64,000 nt of DNA from Owenia fusiformis (GCA_903813345.2 CAIIXF020000007.1:8747730-8811729); one strand, 5' to 3'. Shown: positions 11,820 to 23,831, numbered from the stretch's first letter. The notes: generated by a model not told the origin, from the letters alone. Translations and numbers: made by a program.

Positions 11820-14285
11820 TCACGATCCCCAAACCTGACACACCTTTTTGTGTATTGGAACATAAGACCATTAATTTCACTATACCACTTCTACGATCCA
11901 AACCAAAGAAGGACCTAAACCACACACTGGGCACTGACTCTTTTGAAAAGGTAAATTGTCCATGATCCAGTTTTAGGGAAAATCGATTTCTTTTGTATTG
12001 ACTATGAGGTAAGTAAATTAAAGGAAGCAGTTACTGTGTGCACAACCGGATTTTTGGAAAGGTATTCTTAAAACGATCAAAGCTGACCTAACGCATTGTA
12101 AAATGTCTAAGTTGCAAAAAGTGTATTACATATTTTGATACACCAAAGTTAAGTGCTTTCATTAGGTGTTAACAGCTGTATTTTATCAGTTTGAAGTTGA
12201 AATTTTAGATCCCATTTATTTCATTGATTAATCAAACCCAGAATTTTTGATTACAGGGATATATCAAAAATGGATTTATAAACCAATTTGTAGAACTAAA
12301 TATATTCTTGGAATGGTTCATTCCGGTCGTACAGACGCTGGGATAAACTTTATTTTGGTAATATCGTCAAGCAGACCGTCTGTTATCCTTGTGGTAAACT
12401 TACAGCAGTCGGGCCTCGCATAGGGCACTCAGGACTAACCAAACTTTTCAAAAAGGCCATACTTTAACATCCTTTTGAAGAACCACTATTTTTACTATTG
12501 AAAATGAATTCTACCAATACCAGGATCAATACTCCCAACGTGAATCTACTTGTTGAAACTCGATCAACTTGAGCTCTTCTGAGAAAATGAGGATTTTAAC
12601 AAGGGTGCCATTGACTTAACATGGGGATGCAATTAACTTGCATCCTGCATATCTACATCGTGAATGCATATTGGTAGAATCCATTTTCGATAATAAGAAT
12701 ATAGGGGATCTTGAACAGAACCTTGAGCTATGGTTGACTTCATCTCATTCTAGAATTGGATGGCTAAGATATGACATATGAAGAAAATGAAACTGGTAAA
12801 AGAGTATGACGTGTCTTTGTAATGTTGCAATGCCAAAATATGATTATTGGTTAAACATTTTTAGTCCTCAATATACGAACTAGTACAATGTATTTCAAAC
12901 ATTTTCTTGTATTTGTAATGAATTATTTTGCAATGCCTTTTCCACTGGAAATCGTGCCATCTTTTAATCCATCAGAGAAACAATAATATATTGGATTGAT
13001 TGATAATGTTATTGTCATAATGCCCAACTACGCGAGTTCCTAAACCTTGATGCCAAACCTAAAAGGGTAACAAAGAAATAGTGTTAGTTTCAAAACTACA
13101 ACTTGCGCATTTACTGTGGCATTTTTCTATTAAAATATGACCAGGTTTATTTAATCTTGATTTCTTCGTAAATTCAACGTTCGCGACTTCTATTTAGGGA
13201 ACATTTGCCAAATCGACCATGTCGCCGGAATAAAACAAGGCAATGGACTTATTGAGTTATTATCCAACCGAACATAGTTCAAGAGGGATAAAGAGAAACC
13301 ATCTGTCTGTTCGTTCATTTGTTCGTCTGTCCGGGCAATAACTCAAATTCCGGTTGTTGACATCTTGGCAGCCATTTTGAATTTATGGATGGAAAAATCA
13401 GAATATTGCTTGCGGCCAAGGATAATTTTTTTAGTTGTTTAAAGAGATTAAGTGCCAAAACTCACGCTTCTATCACAATTTGAAACTTTCTGGTAGTATT
13501 TTCACTGAATCTGCCTCACTATTCACCTAGATGTGGACGTCTTGCAACCTGCTGCTCATTGTAGTGTAGATTGCCTTGTTATTTTTCATACATATACCAG
13601 GAGTTAAATTAAAATTTATCAGCTGCTCTAATGTTTTTAATCTCGTCATGACAATTAATATTAAGGGCTGCATTAGAAATATATCTAATAAGTATGGGTT
13701 AGAACACCACGTGGGATCAAGAAACATCCTGGCTGAAATGAATATATCCCTCCTGGTTTAAGTGAACTGAAATGACTACATATCGATTCGCCGATGGGCT
13801 TCAACTAAACTTTCTATTAATATTTCCAAGTAAGACTCTCTTTTTGTACAGTTTCTGTAGTTTTCATTTTATAACAAAAACAACATAATTTTTTATTGAT
13901 GTCTCAAAAGAGCTGAATATCTATTTCTGGTTTAAACATTCCCTTTTGCTCTATTCATATTGTTATTAGAATATATAAGGGTTCTGTTCTGGAAGGTTTT
14001 GGATACAGGGTATATCCTGAGGAGAGTATGTGAAATATCTCCAGGGATATAGGATTACAGGGATCGAGGGATGGTCACGCAGTCACAAATTAAAAGAGTT
14101 TAATCCCCTCCAAGATATCTACATTGTTCTTTCAAGTGCAAACGTGACCCAATGTAGGGATATTACTACGCAAAAGACTAAAACTATTATTCCGTAAGCT
14201 GGCGGATCTAGGGGGGGGGGGGGGGGGGCAAGGGGCTCCCCTCAACCTTGTCGAGAAAAGAAAGGGGGCGGGAAAGTGGCTTTTT
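11820..14285. other. Non-coding stretch, little recognisable
   Basis: No supported gene. A short block near 13751-13800 ('gaaatgactacatatcgatt' and onward) matches the sequence that opens duplication copies A (about 14300) and B (about 18815). It is therefore a third small fragment of that repeat. A poly-G run lies at about 14211-14229. Confidence 0.5.
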
Positions 14286-15129
14286 CTCAAAGAAGTGAAG
14301 TGAACTGAAATGACTTCATATCGATTCGCTGATCGGCCTCAATGAGACACATTAATTATGTACGATGCAACACTACTTAAGTACAAAGTATATTTCATGC
14401 GATATCTCCGGGCGATATATAGCGTTTGGTTTTCTGACAGTATGTAATATGAAGCATAAACTATTGCTTATACTGCTATGGGGATCTACTAATGTACTAT
14501 TATAAGTGTTAATTCTTCAGCTGGTAAGATACCTTAATTATTTAAAATATTTTCATGAAAAAACACTTATTTTCACTGATACTGAATTGAATTTCATTAG
14601 TGTACTAGATATTAATTTGCCAAAAGCTGCATCACCAGAGTGTGTCACCTTGACTTTTTAGAATAGCAACAATAGAAAGATTCGAGTTTAACTATTAGAT
14701 TACTACAGAAGTATTACTGTTTCGAATTGAAATTGCCTGCATTATGCTGTCAAATAGTTGATTTCTTCCGACAAATTCTGAATAAAATCTAATGTGATTT
14801 TAAAATTGTGTTAGGCATGTACTGTCGGAGGATCTTTCATTTGGACCTTGTTAAGGTCCACATTAAACTTAAGTTTGTTGAACGGGATTCGGAATACGAA
14901 CATTGTGATCTACCCAGAAGGTCACTATTTCTATTGTATCAGTCATTATTGTGACCACGATGAGAATTCCCAAAATTCTGCACGTAAGGCTGACACAGAG
15001 AGAACATTCCTCTGTCGATCGATTCTACAAATGTAGCTTTCGACTTGGACTTTATCAGACTCCGATAGCAGACCAAATACATTGACAAAATATTTCTTAA
15101 AAACATTTTAAACAACAAACAAGGCATTA

Positions 15130-15660
15130 ACAATATTATGAGTTCAATCTTAAGTCAGATTTGAATTTGAACTTGTAGATGATTTTGAAAAAATAAATTG
15201 GTCAATTTGAAGCAAGTTGAAAAAAGACCTTTTTTGACCATGAGAAGGTCATTGAAGGTGAAATCTATTTTGACCTTGAGAATGCCTTTGAAGGTCAAAT
15301 CTATGGTCAGATTTGAACTGTTGAGAGGTTGAAGATGATTTTGAAAAAAAATTGGTCAATTTGAAGCAAGTTTAAAATACCTTTTTGACCTTTTTTGACC
15401 TTGAGAATGTCATTGAAGGTCAAATCTCAAATCTAAAGTCAGATTTGAACTTCTGATAACTTGTAGATGATTTTGAAAAAAAATTGGTCAATTTGAAGCA
15501 AGTTGAAAATTTTTTTGACCTTTTTTTTACCTTGAAAAGGTCATTGATGGTCAAATCTCAAATATAAAGTCAAATTTGAACTTCTAAAATCATGTAGATG
15601 ATTTTGAAAAATTTAAGTCAGTCTAAAATATAAAAAGGTCGACCTTGAAAAATGTCAACA
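15130..15660 (+). repeat. Tandem array of ~131-156-bp units
   Basis: Four units mark their start with 'gatgattttgaaaaa' at 15178, 15334, 15466 and 15597. Each continues with 'ttggtcaatttgaagcaagt', 'tttttgacc' and 'gaaggtcaaatct'. The array sits inside pseudogene copy A, where the intact gene has its exon 2 5' part. Confidence 0.8.
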
Positions 15661-16448
15661 TTCAAAAAGACTGCATCTATCCACAGTATATGGTAGTTTT
15701 CAATACAGCCCACTATGAAGTGATTCCTTTATTGGGGAATATGTACAGAACATCATTTCCAAAAATACTGTATTGTGGGCCTGGGGAACTACCTCAGAAA
15801 ATTATTCAATGGTAAGTGTATCATTTATTTCATATGGGAAATCTTCGAGGGGTCGTTTAGACGGTGCTGCAAACTATGAATGCCTAACGATGGCATTCTC
15901 TCTCAAGCTCAACGTCACCGGAGATATATTCTTAGGTGATGACGTTATGTTTTATTTCTGGAATATACGTCTTCCCAAGAATATCCCATGGAGCTCACCA
16001 CAGTTGATTGAGGATCTCTCTGAGAAGAAAACGAAAGAATGTACATAATGACAACAGTCTCAAAAATTTGCTTAGCTATGCAACCAAGTGGATTTGGTGG
16101 CCTCCATTTAGATTCGCGACACTAGATGCCCTTGAACACCTCCAGCATGTCTCAAAATCATCGCAAGTGGTACATGCATACTTGGAGAATTTGAAGTGTC
16201 GCAACGGAGCCGCCCACAGAGTAAACCGGGGGCTCGCTGATATATACTACGTCCCTAGCAAATGTGCAAGAGAATTTATTGAACGCTCAACAGTATTCTG
16301 GAAAAACAAAGTATGGTTAGAAATTGCTGTTCCGACAATACTAAACTTAATCGCGGAGGAACGTCCACCTATAATACCTGGATCATACTTCAAGGATTAC
16401 ACAGAGCTAACCATGGGTCCATTTCCCCGTCAATATGGACAAAGTATT

Positions 16449-18051
16449 AGAGAGGTTAAGCTACACGTATTTAACAAAACTTGAACGTGAACTTCAATGC
16501 GCGCGCGGATAAATGACGTCAGATTTGTTTATTTCCTGTGGGCCAGCGTGAAGTTTACAGGTTTTTACATGAGATTACCATATTCGTGCAATTTACAGAC
16601 GCGTATTCAACAAAGCATGAACGTGTACTTCTATGCGCGCGCGGGAAAATTACGTCAGATTAGTCTACTTTCTTCAGGTAAGCGTGAAAGTTACAGGTTT
16701 TTACGTGTAGATGAGTGATTACACGGTCGCTCATTACAAGATTGATTTTAGCTATGTTCTAGGATGGCCCTGGAGCCCATATTTGACACAGACAATCTTG
16801 CTTGTTATATTGGTAAACCCCAATCCTTAATTGGAAATAAGAATACATTTTAATTGGTAAATGACAACTTGAAATGTGATTGCTTGTTCATTCCGTACAA
16901 TATAAATTGGCAAGACCAATTTGATGCCCGGGGCTTAGTACAATATGTATACTAAACGAAATGAAATGACAACCAGGGCAAGAAAGGATCTAGTGTGCTA
17001 TGATCTCCCCATGAACAAAAATAAATTCATCTGATTTTTCAAAATAAATATACTGCTTTTATTATTTCATTTATATGTACACTAGTATTCAGCACTGTAT
17101 TGATGAATGAGCCACTTATTAGGGCCAATATTCAATCATAAAGTGTACAGGGGTTGAGATGCCAAACCATGAAGCCTTTTTGTGTCTGCCAAAATCCATT
17201 TGCAACCTACACATCCCTACATCTTTTCCAAATATGTTATTTATTAATGAAACATAACAGTATAATCTTTGTATTTACAAAGTTGTATGTGATTTTGTAA
17301 GTGTAAAAGTTGCTTTTGAAGCATTTTTCTATAGCCATTTTGTAGGAAAAAATGATGAAAATGATGAAAAAATGTATTATCTTTTAATTTGAAGTTTTAC
17401 CTGAATAAATTGCAAACTTTATATTTGCACATCTGATGTGATATACCATTTGTGTCATATTGTGAAATTATTTAATTTGCAATCAATTCAGGTCATAGTG
17501 TATTTTTGGGAAAATCAATAGAAACCAATGGCCTCCATCGGAATCTGATGGTATCCACATGTTAAGTCAATAGAACACATCCAATGTCAAGTCAATATAC
17601 CCTTGCAGAACTTAATGACCTCAACCTCAGCCAATGTGGGTCTAAACGCTTAAATATTTTTCAAAGTATTATGTGACAATGTATTCTTTATGATATACAG
17701 TTAAAAATGATTCATTTTGTTCATGGGGAAATCATAATGGAAAGTGCACTAGACCCTTCAATTGTGGTTGAATATGAAATAAATAAAAAATAAAAAGCAA
17801 AATGTTTTATTGCGACAAGATTCGAACCCAGGCCTAACGGACTTACGTGAAGTGCTAGATTGCCGAAGTGCTATCCATTACACCATAGAGACATGCCATT
17901 TAGACACAGTCGCCACATAAATATAGCTCCACGTCCACTGACATGGTTTCAGACGTGTAGCTTAACTGAAAATTTTCTTTAACGTGTACTTGAGCGTGGA
18001 CTTAGGCGTTCAGGTTCACGGTTTGCATTTATACGTGTAGCTTAATCTCTC
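16449..18051. mobile_element. 1.6-kb DNA transposon in pseudogene copy A
   Basis: The ends are inverted: GAGAGGTTAAGCTACACG at the left and its near-complement CGTGTAGCTTAATCTCTC at the right. It is flanked by TATT on both sides (16445-16448 and 18052-18055). The intact copy B has a single TATT at 21731-21734 with identical context, so the empty site is visible. Subterminal direct repeats are present on the left ('atgcgcgcgcgg' at about 16498 and 16634; 'gaagtttacaggtttttac' and 'aaagttacaggtttttacgt'). No transposase frame was recognised, so it is probably non-autonomous. A 3-4-bp target duplication with these ends does not let me name a superfamily. Confidence 0.8.
17812..17893 (-). pseudogene. 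tRNA-like sequence with A and B boxes
   Basis: On the minus strand an A box TGGTGTAATGG (17875-17885) and a B box GGTTCGAATC (17819-17828) have tRNA-like spacing of about 46 bases. The 5' and 3' acceptor sides do not pair and the anticodon arm is poor, so I do not call a working tRNA. It sits inside the 1.6-kb transposon. It may be a degenerate tRNA gene or a SINE head carried by that element. Confidence 0.4.
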
Positions 18052-18206
18052 TATTCTTTCATCTAGCTAAACGTAGCGCAGTAAGAAGTCTAAGGAACAC
18101 GTAACATACTTTTGTGATGTTGTCATGACTGAATTTGTCAAAAACACCTAACGCTACTACCCCTGATCACGGAATGGGAATGTAAAATGTTATGAGAGAA
18201 TAGCCT

Positions 18207-18428
18207 ATGATATCGTCGAGAAAAGTCTGGAATTTCGCGCAAGATTTGTTTTCAAACTTTAGGTCTAACCCACCCATTGGCCAAATCATTTTCTTTTCTC
18301 CAGAAATGTGTTTGAAGCAAGTTTTATTCAGTTTTGAAGTTATTGAAAACGGCCTAAATGTTGAACAATCCGAAATATCGTTGTTCCATTATAATGGTTT
18401 TACCACACAAAGGTTTCTTAACATTTAA
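18207..18428 (+). other. 3' flank of duplication copy A
   Basis: This stretch ('tatcgtcgagaaaagtctgg', 'ggccaaatcatt') matches the region downstream of the intact gene at about 22115-22330. An open frame of 73 codons is not kept in the other copy, so I treat it as duplicated 3' flank or UTR, not a gene. Confidence 0.5.
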
Positions 18429-18430
18429 CG

Positions 18431-18670
18431 TCTAACACCCCAGTCACATTTCCTACGGGACAGTACGGTCTATTATTTCTGATGTCAGTAACATTTCTAC
18501 GATCGCCGTAGAATTTCTGCGGTCGAAAACTTTTGCAGTCACATTTCCCGCGAATTTGAATTTTGAATTTCTGTTGATAAACGTTAATGTTTATTTTTCT
18601 TTTATTAACATCAGTACGGTTCATAAATGTTATTTATAATGCTGGGATATAATATCAGTGTTGAGTGAAA
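18431..18670 (+). mobile_element. Truncated MITE of the CACCCCAGTCACATTT family
   Basis: It opens with CACCCCAGTCACATTTCC at about 18435 and contains 'cgccgtagaatttctgcgg' and 'gcagtcacatttccc'. These match the two complete copies at 59535-59990 and 60058-60547. The complementary right end is missing. Confidence 0.7.
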
Positions 18671-18860
18671 CATGGACCATTAGTAACTTGATCTTTTGAA
18701 TATAGGTTGCTGTGGTATCAATGAGCTTACATCAAACAGTATACCTATTACCTGCCTATTGCGTTGTGCTCACAGCAAAGACATGACAGCAAACCAGACA
18801 TGAAAAACTGACTACATATCGATTCGCTGATCGGCCTCAATGAGACACATTAATTATGTA

Positions 18861-19783
18861 CAGGGTGTTCAAATAAAAAAACGCAGCCCAAAGAAATCGC
18901 TATATCTTGGAAAATATTTATCCAATTGTGTTCATATTTTCAGGAAAGAAAGAAGAGACTATGTATGTACACCTCCTGATGTTAGTTAGTTGTAAAACAT
19001 GATGTCCTGTACACCTGCCCAAAAGGCAGTCGGACATGGAAAATACGAAAAACGTGAATGGAAAATCACTATATATTGGAAAATACTTATTCAGTTATGT
19101 TCATTTTTTCATGAAAAGAAAGAAGATATTGTGTATGTATAACTCCTGTTGTTAGTAAGTTGTAAAACATGATGCATTGGACACCTGCCCAAAAGACAGT
19201 TGTTCTAGGAAAATACGAAAAACACAGTCAGAGGTGACGCCACAGCAATAAAACCTAACAACTTTCTAACTATAGTGTTTTGGCACTTCAGATTTGGCAC
19301 AAATTATCCTCATTCAATGTGTTGTCAATTTGTGGAGTTTCATCAAAATCACTTCAGGGACTTTACAGTCATGGTCAAAATGCCTTCTGAAGTCTGCCAG
19401 AACCAGGGCGTTTGACTGAGATTTGAAAGCATTTCGACCATTACTGTAAAGTCCCTGAATTGAAGTGATTTTAATTTCACTTTACAGATTTATCATACAG
19501 TGAATGAAGATGATTTGTGCCAAATTTGAAAAACCAAAACACTATGGCTAGGAAGTTATTTAGTTTTTTTGAGGTTGCAGTCAGCCCTGACTCGGTTTTT
19601 CGTATTTTCCTAGTACAAATGTCTTTTGAGCAGGTGTCCAGTGCATCATGTTTTACAACTAACCAACTACAAGAGCTATACATACACAGTCTCTTCTTTC
19701 TTTCCTGAAAATATGAACATAATTGAACTAGTATTTTTCAAGATATAGCAATTTCTTTGGGTTGCGTTTTTTTGAACACCCTG
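18861..19783. mobile_element. Tc1/mariner-like element with TA target site
   Basis: The ends are CAGGGTGTTCAAATAAA and TTTTTTTGAACACCCTG, bounded by TA at 18859-18860 and 19784-19785. The inverted repeats are very long, about 230 bp or more. The equivalent place in copy A (14361-14362) is a single TA in otherwise matching sequence, which shows the exact insertion. Internal sequence is also largely palindromic ('ggactttacagt' and 'actgtaaagtcc'). No transposase frame was found, so it is a non-autonomous foldback-type member. Confidence 0.85.
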
Positions 19784-19863
19784 TACGATGCAACACTTTA
19801 TAGTATATTTCATGCGTTATCCCCGGACGATATATACCGTTTGGTTTTCTGAGAGTATGTAAT

Positions 19864-21834
19864 ATGAAGCATAAACTATTGCTTATACTGCTATTGGGAT
19901 CTACTAATGTACTAGTATTAGTGTTTATTCTTCAGCTGGTAAGATACTTTAGTTAATTAAAATATGTTTATTACATCTTCCGAATATTAAGATATCAGCT
20001 ATGCATATAACTACTTTTAAATTATTATTTCATGAACTGAGGCATTCTACATGAATTATTCAATGATTATAGTTACACAAATTCTGAATAAACTCTAATC
20101 TTATTTTAAAATTGTGTTCGGCATGTGTAGAGAGGGGTACAAAATGATTTAAACTTTTGTAAAACACCCAAATATGTGATTTAAAGGTTAAAACCTTTGG
20201 ATAACTTTTTGTCTGTACTTTAATAGAAATTCTCGAATTAAGCTTCATGGATGTTGTAATTCATTAGACATGAGCACTAGACATTGATGTGTATGAAGTT
20301 TGTGGTACGGGATACGAACATTGTGATGCATTATTTTTATAGTTTTAGTTAAGAAATATAGACTTCAGAGCAGGGGTAATATCGTCGAATACATCCCGCA
20401 GGGCTAGGCACAAACGTTTTCTGTGCGAAAGGTTTTTCATCCTGGTCCTAAGGGGTGTATTCGACGATATTATCCCTGCTCTGAGGTCGATATTACGATT
20501 CGAACATGAAAACTCACCAAAGAGTTCCATGTACGGCAGGCAGAGAAAACATTCCTCTGTCGATAGTTTCTTTCTGAACTTGGACAATAGCAGACCAGAC
20601 ACATTGACAAAATATTTCTAGAACTAATAAAATATTTTGTTTCATTTTTACTACATTTCAGGGAAAAGTAGACCTTGGAAAAGTACCGATATTCATTAAG
20701 ACAGCCCCCAAACGCTCGGCTCCGAAAATCATCAAATATAAGAAAGATGTACAATCAAAGAAAGGTGATCACTGGGGACCTTTCAATAAAATCCAACCGG
20801 TCATATCAAACATCACAAATAATCTAGAAATCCCACCAAACCAACTGGAATACTTAGAAACAGTGTATAAACACACATGTCCGGAGCATTCTCGGAGAAA
20901 ACTGAATCATCGGCATGAAACACAAGAAGATTATCGCAGATACAATAACTATAGCGACGTGGCTCTATTGATAGTTTTCAATACAGCCCACTATGAAGTG
21001 ATTCCTTTATTGGAGACTATGTACAGAACATCATTTCCAAAGATACTGTATTGCGGGCCTGGAGAACTACCTCAGAAAATTATTCAATGGTTAAGTATAT
21101 CATTTATTTCATATGGGAGGTCTCCGAGGGGTCGTTTAGACGGTGCTGCAAACTATGAATGCCTAACGATGGCATTCTCTCTCAAGCTCAACGTCACCGG
21201 ATATATATTCTTAGGTGATGACGTTATGTTTAATTTTTGGAATTTACGTCTTCCCAAGAATATCCCATGGAGCTCACCACAGTTGATAGGTGATCTCTCT
21301 GAGAAGAAAACGAAAGAATGCACCTATGACAACAGTCTCGAGGATTGGTTCTGCTACGCAACCAAGTGGACTTGGTGGCCTCCATTTAGATTCGCGACAC
21401 TAGATGCCCTTGAACACCTCCAGCATGTCTCAAAATCATCGCAAGTGGTACATGAATGCTTGGAGAATTTGAAGTGTCGCAACGGAGCCGCCCACAGAGT
21501 AAACCGGGGCCTCGCTGATATATACTACGTCCCTAGCAAATATGCAAGAGAATATATTGAACTCTCAACAATATTCTGGAAAAACAAAGTATGGTTAGAA
21601 ATAGCTGTTCCGACAATACTAAACTGTATCGCAGAGGAACGTCCACCTATAATACCTGGATCATACTTCAAAGATTACACAGAGCTAAGAAACAAGCCAT
21701 GGGTCCATTTTCCTGTCAATGTGGACAAAGTATTCTTTCATCCAGCTAAACTTAGCGCAGTAATTGAGAAGTCTCAGGACCACGTAACATACTTTTGTGA
21801 TGTTGTCATGACTGAAATTGTTAAAAACACCTGA
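19864..21834 (+). CDS. Type II membrane protein, glycosyltransferase-like
   Basis: Two coding exons: 19864-19938 (25 codons, then GTAAGA) and 20662-21834 (after TTTCAG), phase 0, giving 415 residues. Exon 1 encodes a short basic start (MKHK) and a ~20-residue hydrophobic segment ending ...LVFILQL. This is a signal anchor, so the C-terminal part should face the Golgi or ER lumen. The luminal part has a stem (to about residue 120), then DVALLIVFNTAHYEVIPLLE, SFPKILYCGPGELP and a LGDDVMF motif. The layout resembles a nucleotide-sugar-binding fold with a DxD-like acidic site, as in animal DUF288/STELLO-like proteins. That family link is from memory and tentative, and donor and acceptor are unknown. 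Cysteines around WFCYATKWTWWPPF and LKCRNGAAHR may form disulfides. A pseudogene copy lies 4 to 5 kb upstream. Confidence 0.7.
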
Positions 21835-22389
21835 CGCTACTACCCTTGATCACGGAATGGGAACGTTAAATGTTATGAGACAACCAATTGTTAAAAACAC
21901 CTGACACTACTACCCTTGATCACGGAATGGGAACGTAAAATGTTATGAAAGAACCGGTGTAAAAGGGTAGGAGGTCCTATTAATTTATGGTCGTACTTTC
22001 CATTGATTTATATGGTGACCTCTCTCCCTTATTATCTTATACACATTCAGGGCCAGCAAGGGTCTTTGAAAGGGGGACCATTATCCCTGGGGGACCATGA
22101 TTTCTTTCACACCTGTATACAATATCGTCAAGAAATGTCTGGAAATTTGCACATGAGTTATTTTCAAACTTATGTTTCTAACCCGTGGAATGGCCAAATC
22201 AATTGCTTATCTCCAGGAATTTTGTTGGAAGCCATTCTTATTCAATTCTCTTTTTCGTGGTTCGCTCTTCAAACGAGGAGACACGGAATTCTTTCCTTAT
22301 ATGGACAAAATGTTACCTATGAATGATGCAATTCGTGGAGGAACAAATTCTTACCTTATTTTCATACCTATTTTTCAATCGCATGTTCA

Positions 22390-22897
22390 ATCTTGAATCC
22401 CCGTGCGGTTGGCAAAAAAGGATCATAAACGATTGGTCTCTTATCAAACTTTATATATCAGATATTTTTATCATTGTATTGGCTCACCACGTTGTAAAAA
22501 CAATGTGTGAAAAGAGTGGATATATTCAGGTAGAGAAGGTCATGTGATCAGTTAACTAGTCGCCATATTGGAAAAAATATTTTCATTCGACATTCCACCC
22601 TTTCATTCCATCCTTTCCGCACCACAAACTGCAACAGCAATGCAACAACTGAATAAAAGTGCTCATCTTCAAATTGCATTGCATTATAGAGTTACTTTCA
22701 AATTGAAAACCCTCAAATGAGTGAGCAGTTGACCAAAGAAGACACGTCGCTATTATCTAGGTCAATCGGTTCAGTGTCCGAATTCCGAAAGCAAATCTAT
22801 AGTAACCGTTTCCGAATCTTTTGTTGATTATCTAAGCTTTTATTGATTATACTCGGTATACTGGTTTTACCACATTAAGTAAAACAGTTATATAACT
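22390..22897. other. Non-coding, nothing recognised
   Basis: AT-rich sequence between duplication copy B and the next transposon. No splice-bounded or conserved frame is seen. Confidence 0.5.
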
Positions 22898-22899
22898 TA

Positions 22900-23831
22900 C
22901 AGGGTGTTAAATAAGTACTGATAGAAATGCTGTTTCTTTTTAATCTTTTTATATTTCTGAATACGTTTTTACTGTAAATTCTCGAGCATTGTGACAAGAA
23001 TGTACTCTAACATGAAGATGGTAATGGGTTGAGTCTAATGTGCGTGTTGGTTCAGGTCTGCACGAAAAAATTCAAAATGATCGACTAAAAATGTGACAGT
23101 CGGTAAATAAACATTGGTACTAAGATGTACTAAGATAAGTAATAAATTACATCACACAAACTCAGCAGAAATTATGCCATCGACAACATGGATGCTGAAC
23201 AGAAAATCAATTATATTCAGCATCAAATTACAAGCAGCAATAAGTTCTGAGTTCCCCAAAAGAAATTGGGAAAAATCAAAACAGGATACAATAAAGGACA
23301 TTAGTGAAGCTTATGGGAAAGACACTCTACAGTATCTACCTCTCTGCCATATATCATTGGTAACGCTCTTTCAAAGGAGAAAGTCGATTGAAGATGAACC
23401 CGGGCAGGGACGACCAAAAGCTGTAACTTCCCCTAGTCAAATTGATGTAATTAAAGAAATATATTAGATGAAACCAGAAGAATTCCTATCAGAAAAACTA
23501 CAGACATGATTGATTCAAGTGTTGGTCTCACCCAACATGTTATTCATAATGATGTAGAAATTGCAATGATGTGTGACAAGTTGGTGCCCAAGCAATAGTC
23601 CGAGGAGCAATATTCACATTTCAAGTTGGTCATTTTGAAACTTTTTCGTGCAGACCTGATCCACCACGAACCACTGTTGACTCAACCCAGCACCACCTTC
23701 CTGTTGAAGGACACGTGTACTTCTGTATATTTCACAGAAAACAAGTATAAAACTCATCAATATACAATAGAAAAATTAATCAGAAATGTGAAATAATAAA
23801 AAAGAATTATCAGTACTAATTGAACGCCCTG
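22900..23831 (+). mobile_element. Tc1/mariner-like transposon relic with broken transposase
   Basis: TA-flanked (22898-22899 and 23832-23833), with ends CAGGGTGTTAAATAAGTACTGA and a matching inverted right end '...tcagtactaattgaacgccctg'. Arms match over more than 180 bp with gaps ('tgcacgaaaaa' against 'tttttcgtgca'). A + frame from 23114 to 23469 gives a helix-turn-helix-like N-terminal half with SLVTLFQRRKSIEDEPGQGR, then PKAVTSPSQIDVIKEIY and a stop. Continuing past the stop reads RRIPIRKTTDMIDSSVGLT. EPGxGRPxxVT followed by xRxIxxR is typical of the DNA-binding region of mariner-type transposases. The catalytic DDE half is missing, so it is inactive. Confidence 0.75.

Larger units (their letters stand above)
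14449..18150 (+). pseudogene. Broken copy of the glycosyltransferase-like gene
   Basis: The exon 1 remnant (14449-14523) matches the intact copy at 19864-19938 for its first ten codons, then hits an in-frame stop from a small indel. The donor site survives. The 5' part of exon 2 is deleted or replaced by a tandem array (15130-15660). Homology resumes at about 15690 ('gttttcaatacagcccacta') and runs to about 16444. Within it are a TAA after the ATTCAATGG codons (about 15802-15813) and a one-base frameshift near 16040. A transposon then splits the last coding part; the remainder lies at 18056-18150. Two open pieces (15773-16048 and 16008-16484) are parts of this one dead gene, not separate genes. 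At least four independent lesions rule out a full product. Confidence 0.85.
14291..18420 (+). repeat. Segmental duplication, copy A
   Basis: This block is homologous in the same orientation to copy B (about 18809-22380). Both start with 'catatcgattcgctgatcgg', contain the same two-exon gene and share about 250 bp after it (18160-18420 versus about 21835-22300). Copy A differs by a tandem array at 15130-15660 in place of part of exon 2 and by a 1.6-kb transposon at 16449-18051. The point at 14361-14362 is the uninterrupted TA site that copy B has filled with an element. Confidence 0.8.
18809..22380 (+). repeat. Segmental duplication, copy B
   Basis: This is the intact-gene copy of the tandem duplication, in the same direction as copy A at 14291-18420. 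It lacks the 1.6-kb transposon and the tandem array of copy A, and carries its own Tc1/mariner-like insertion at 18861-19783. A further short duplication at its end repeats 'cactactacccttgatcacgg' at about 21836 and 21905. Confidence 0.8.

Noticed and set aside
11609-11965. 118-codon open frame
   Set aside because: It runs through the palindromic MITE at 11671-11816, starts without context and has no family motif.
15773-16484. Two overlapping frames that look like separate genes
   Set aside because: They are pieces of one pseudogene, shown by alignment with the intact copy at 20662-21834.
17812-17893. Functional tRNA gene
   Set aside because: A and B boxes fit, but the acceptor stem does not pair and the anticodon arm is poor, so only a tRNA-like relic is reported.
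22003-22547. Three overlapping plus-strand open frames of 74-107 codons
   Set aside because: The sequence is duplicated 3' flank also present at about 18160-18420, where the frames are not kept.
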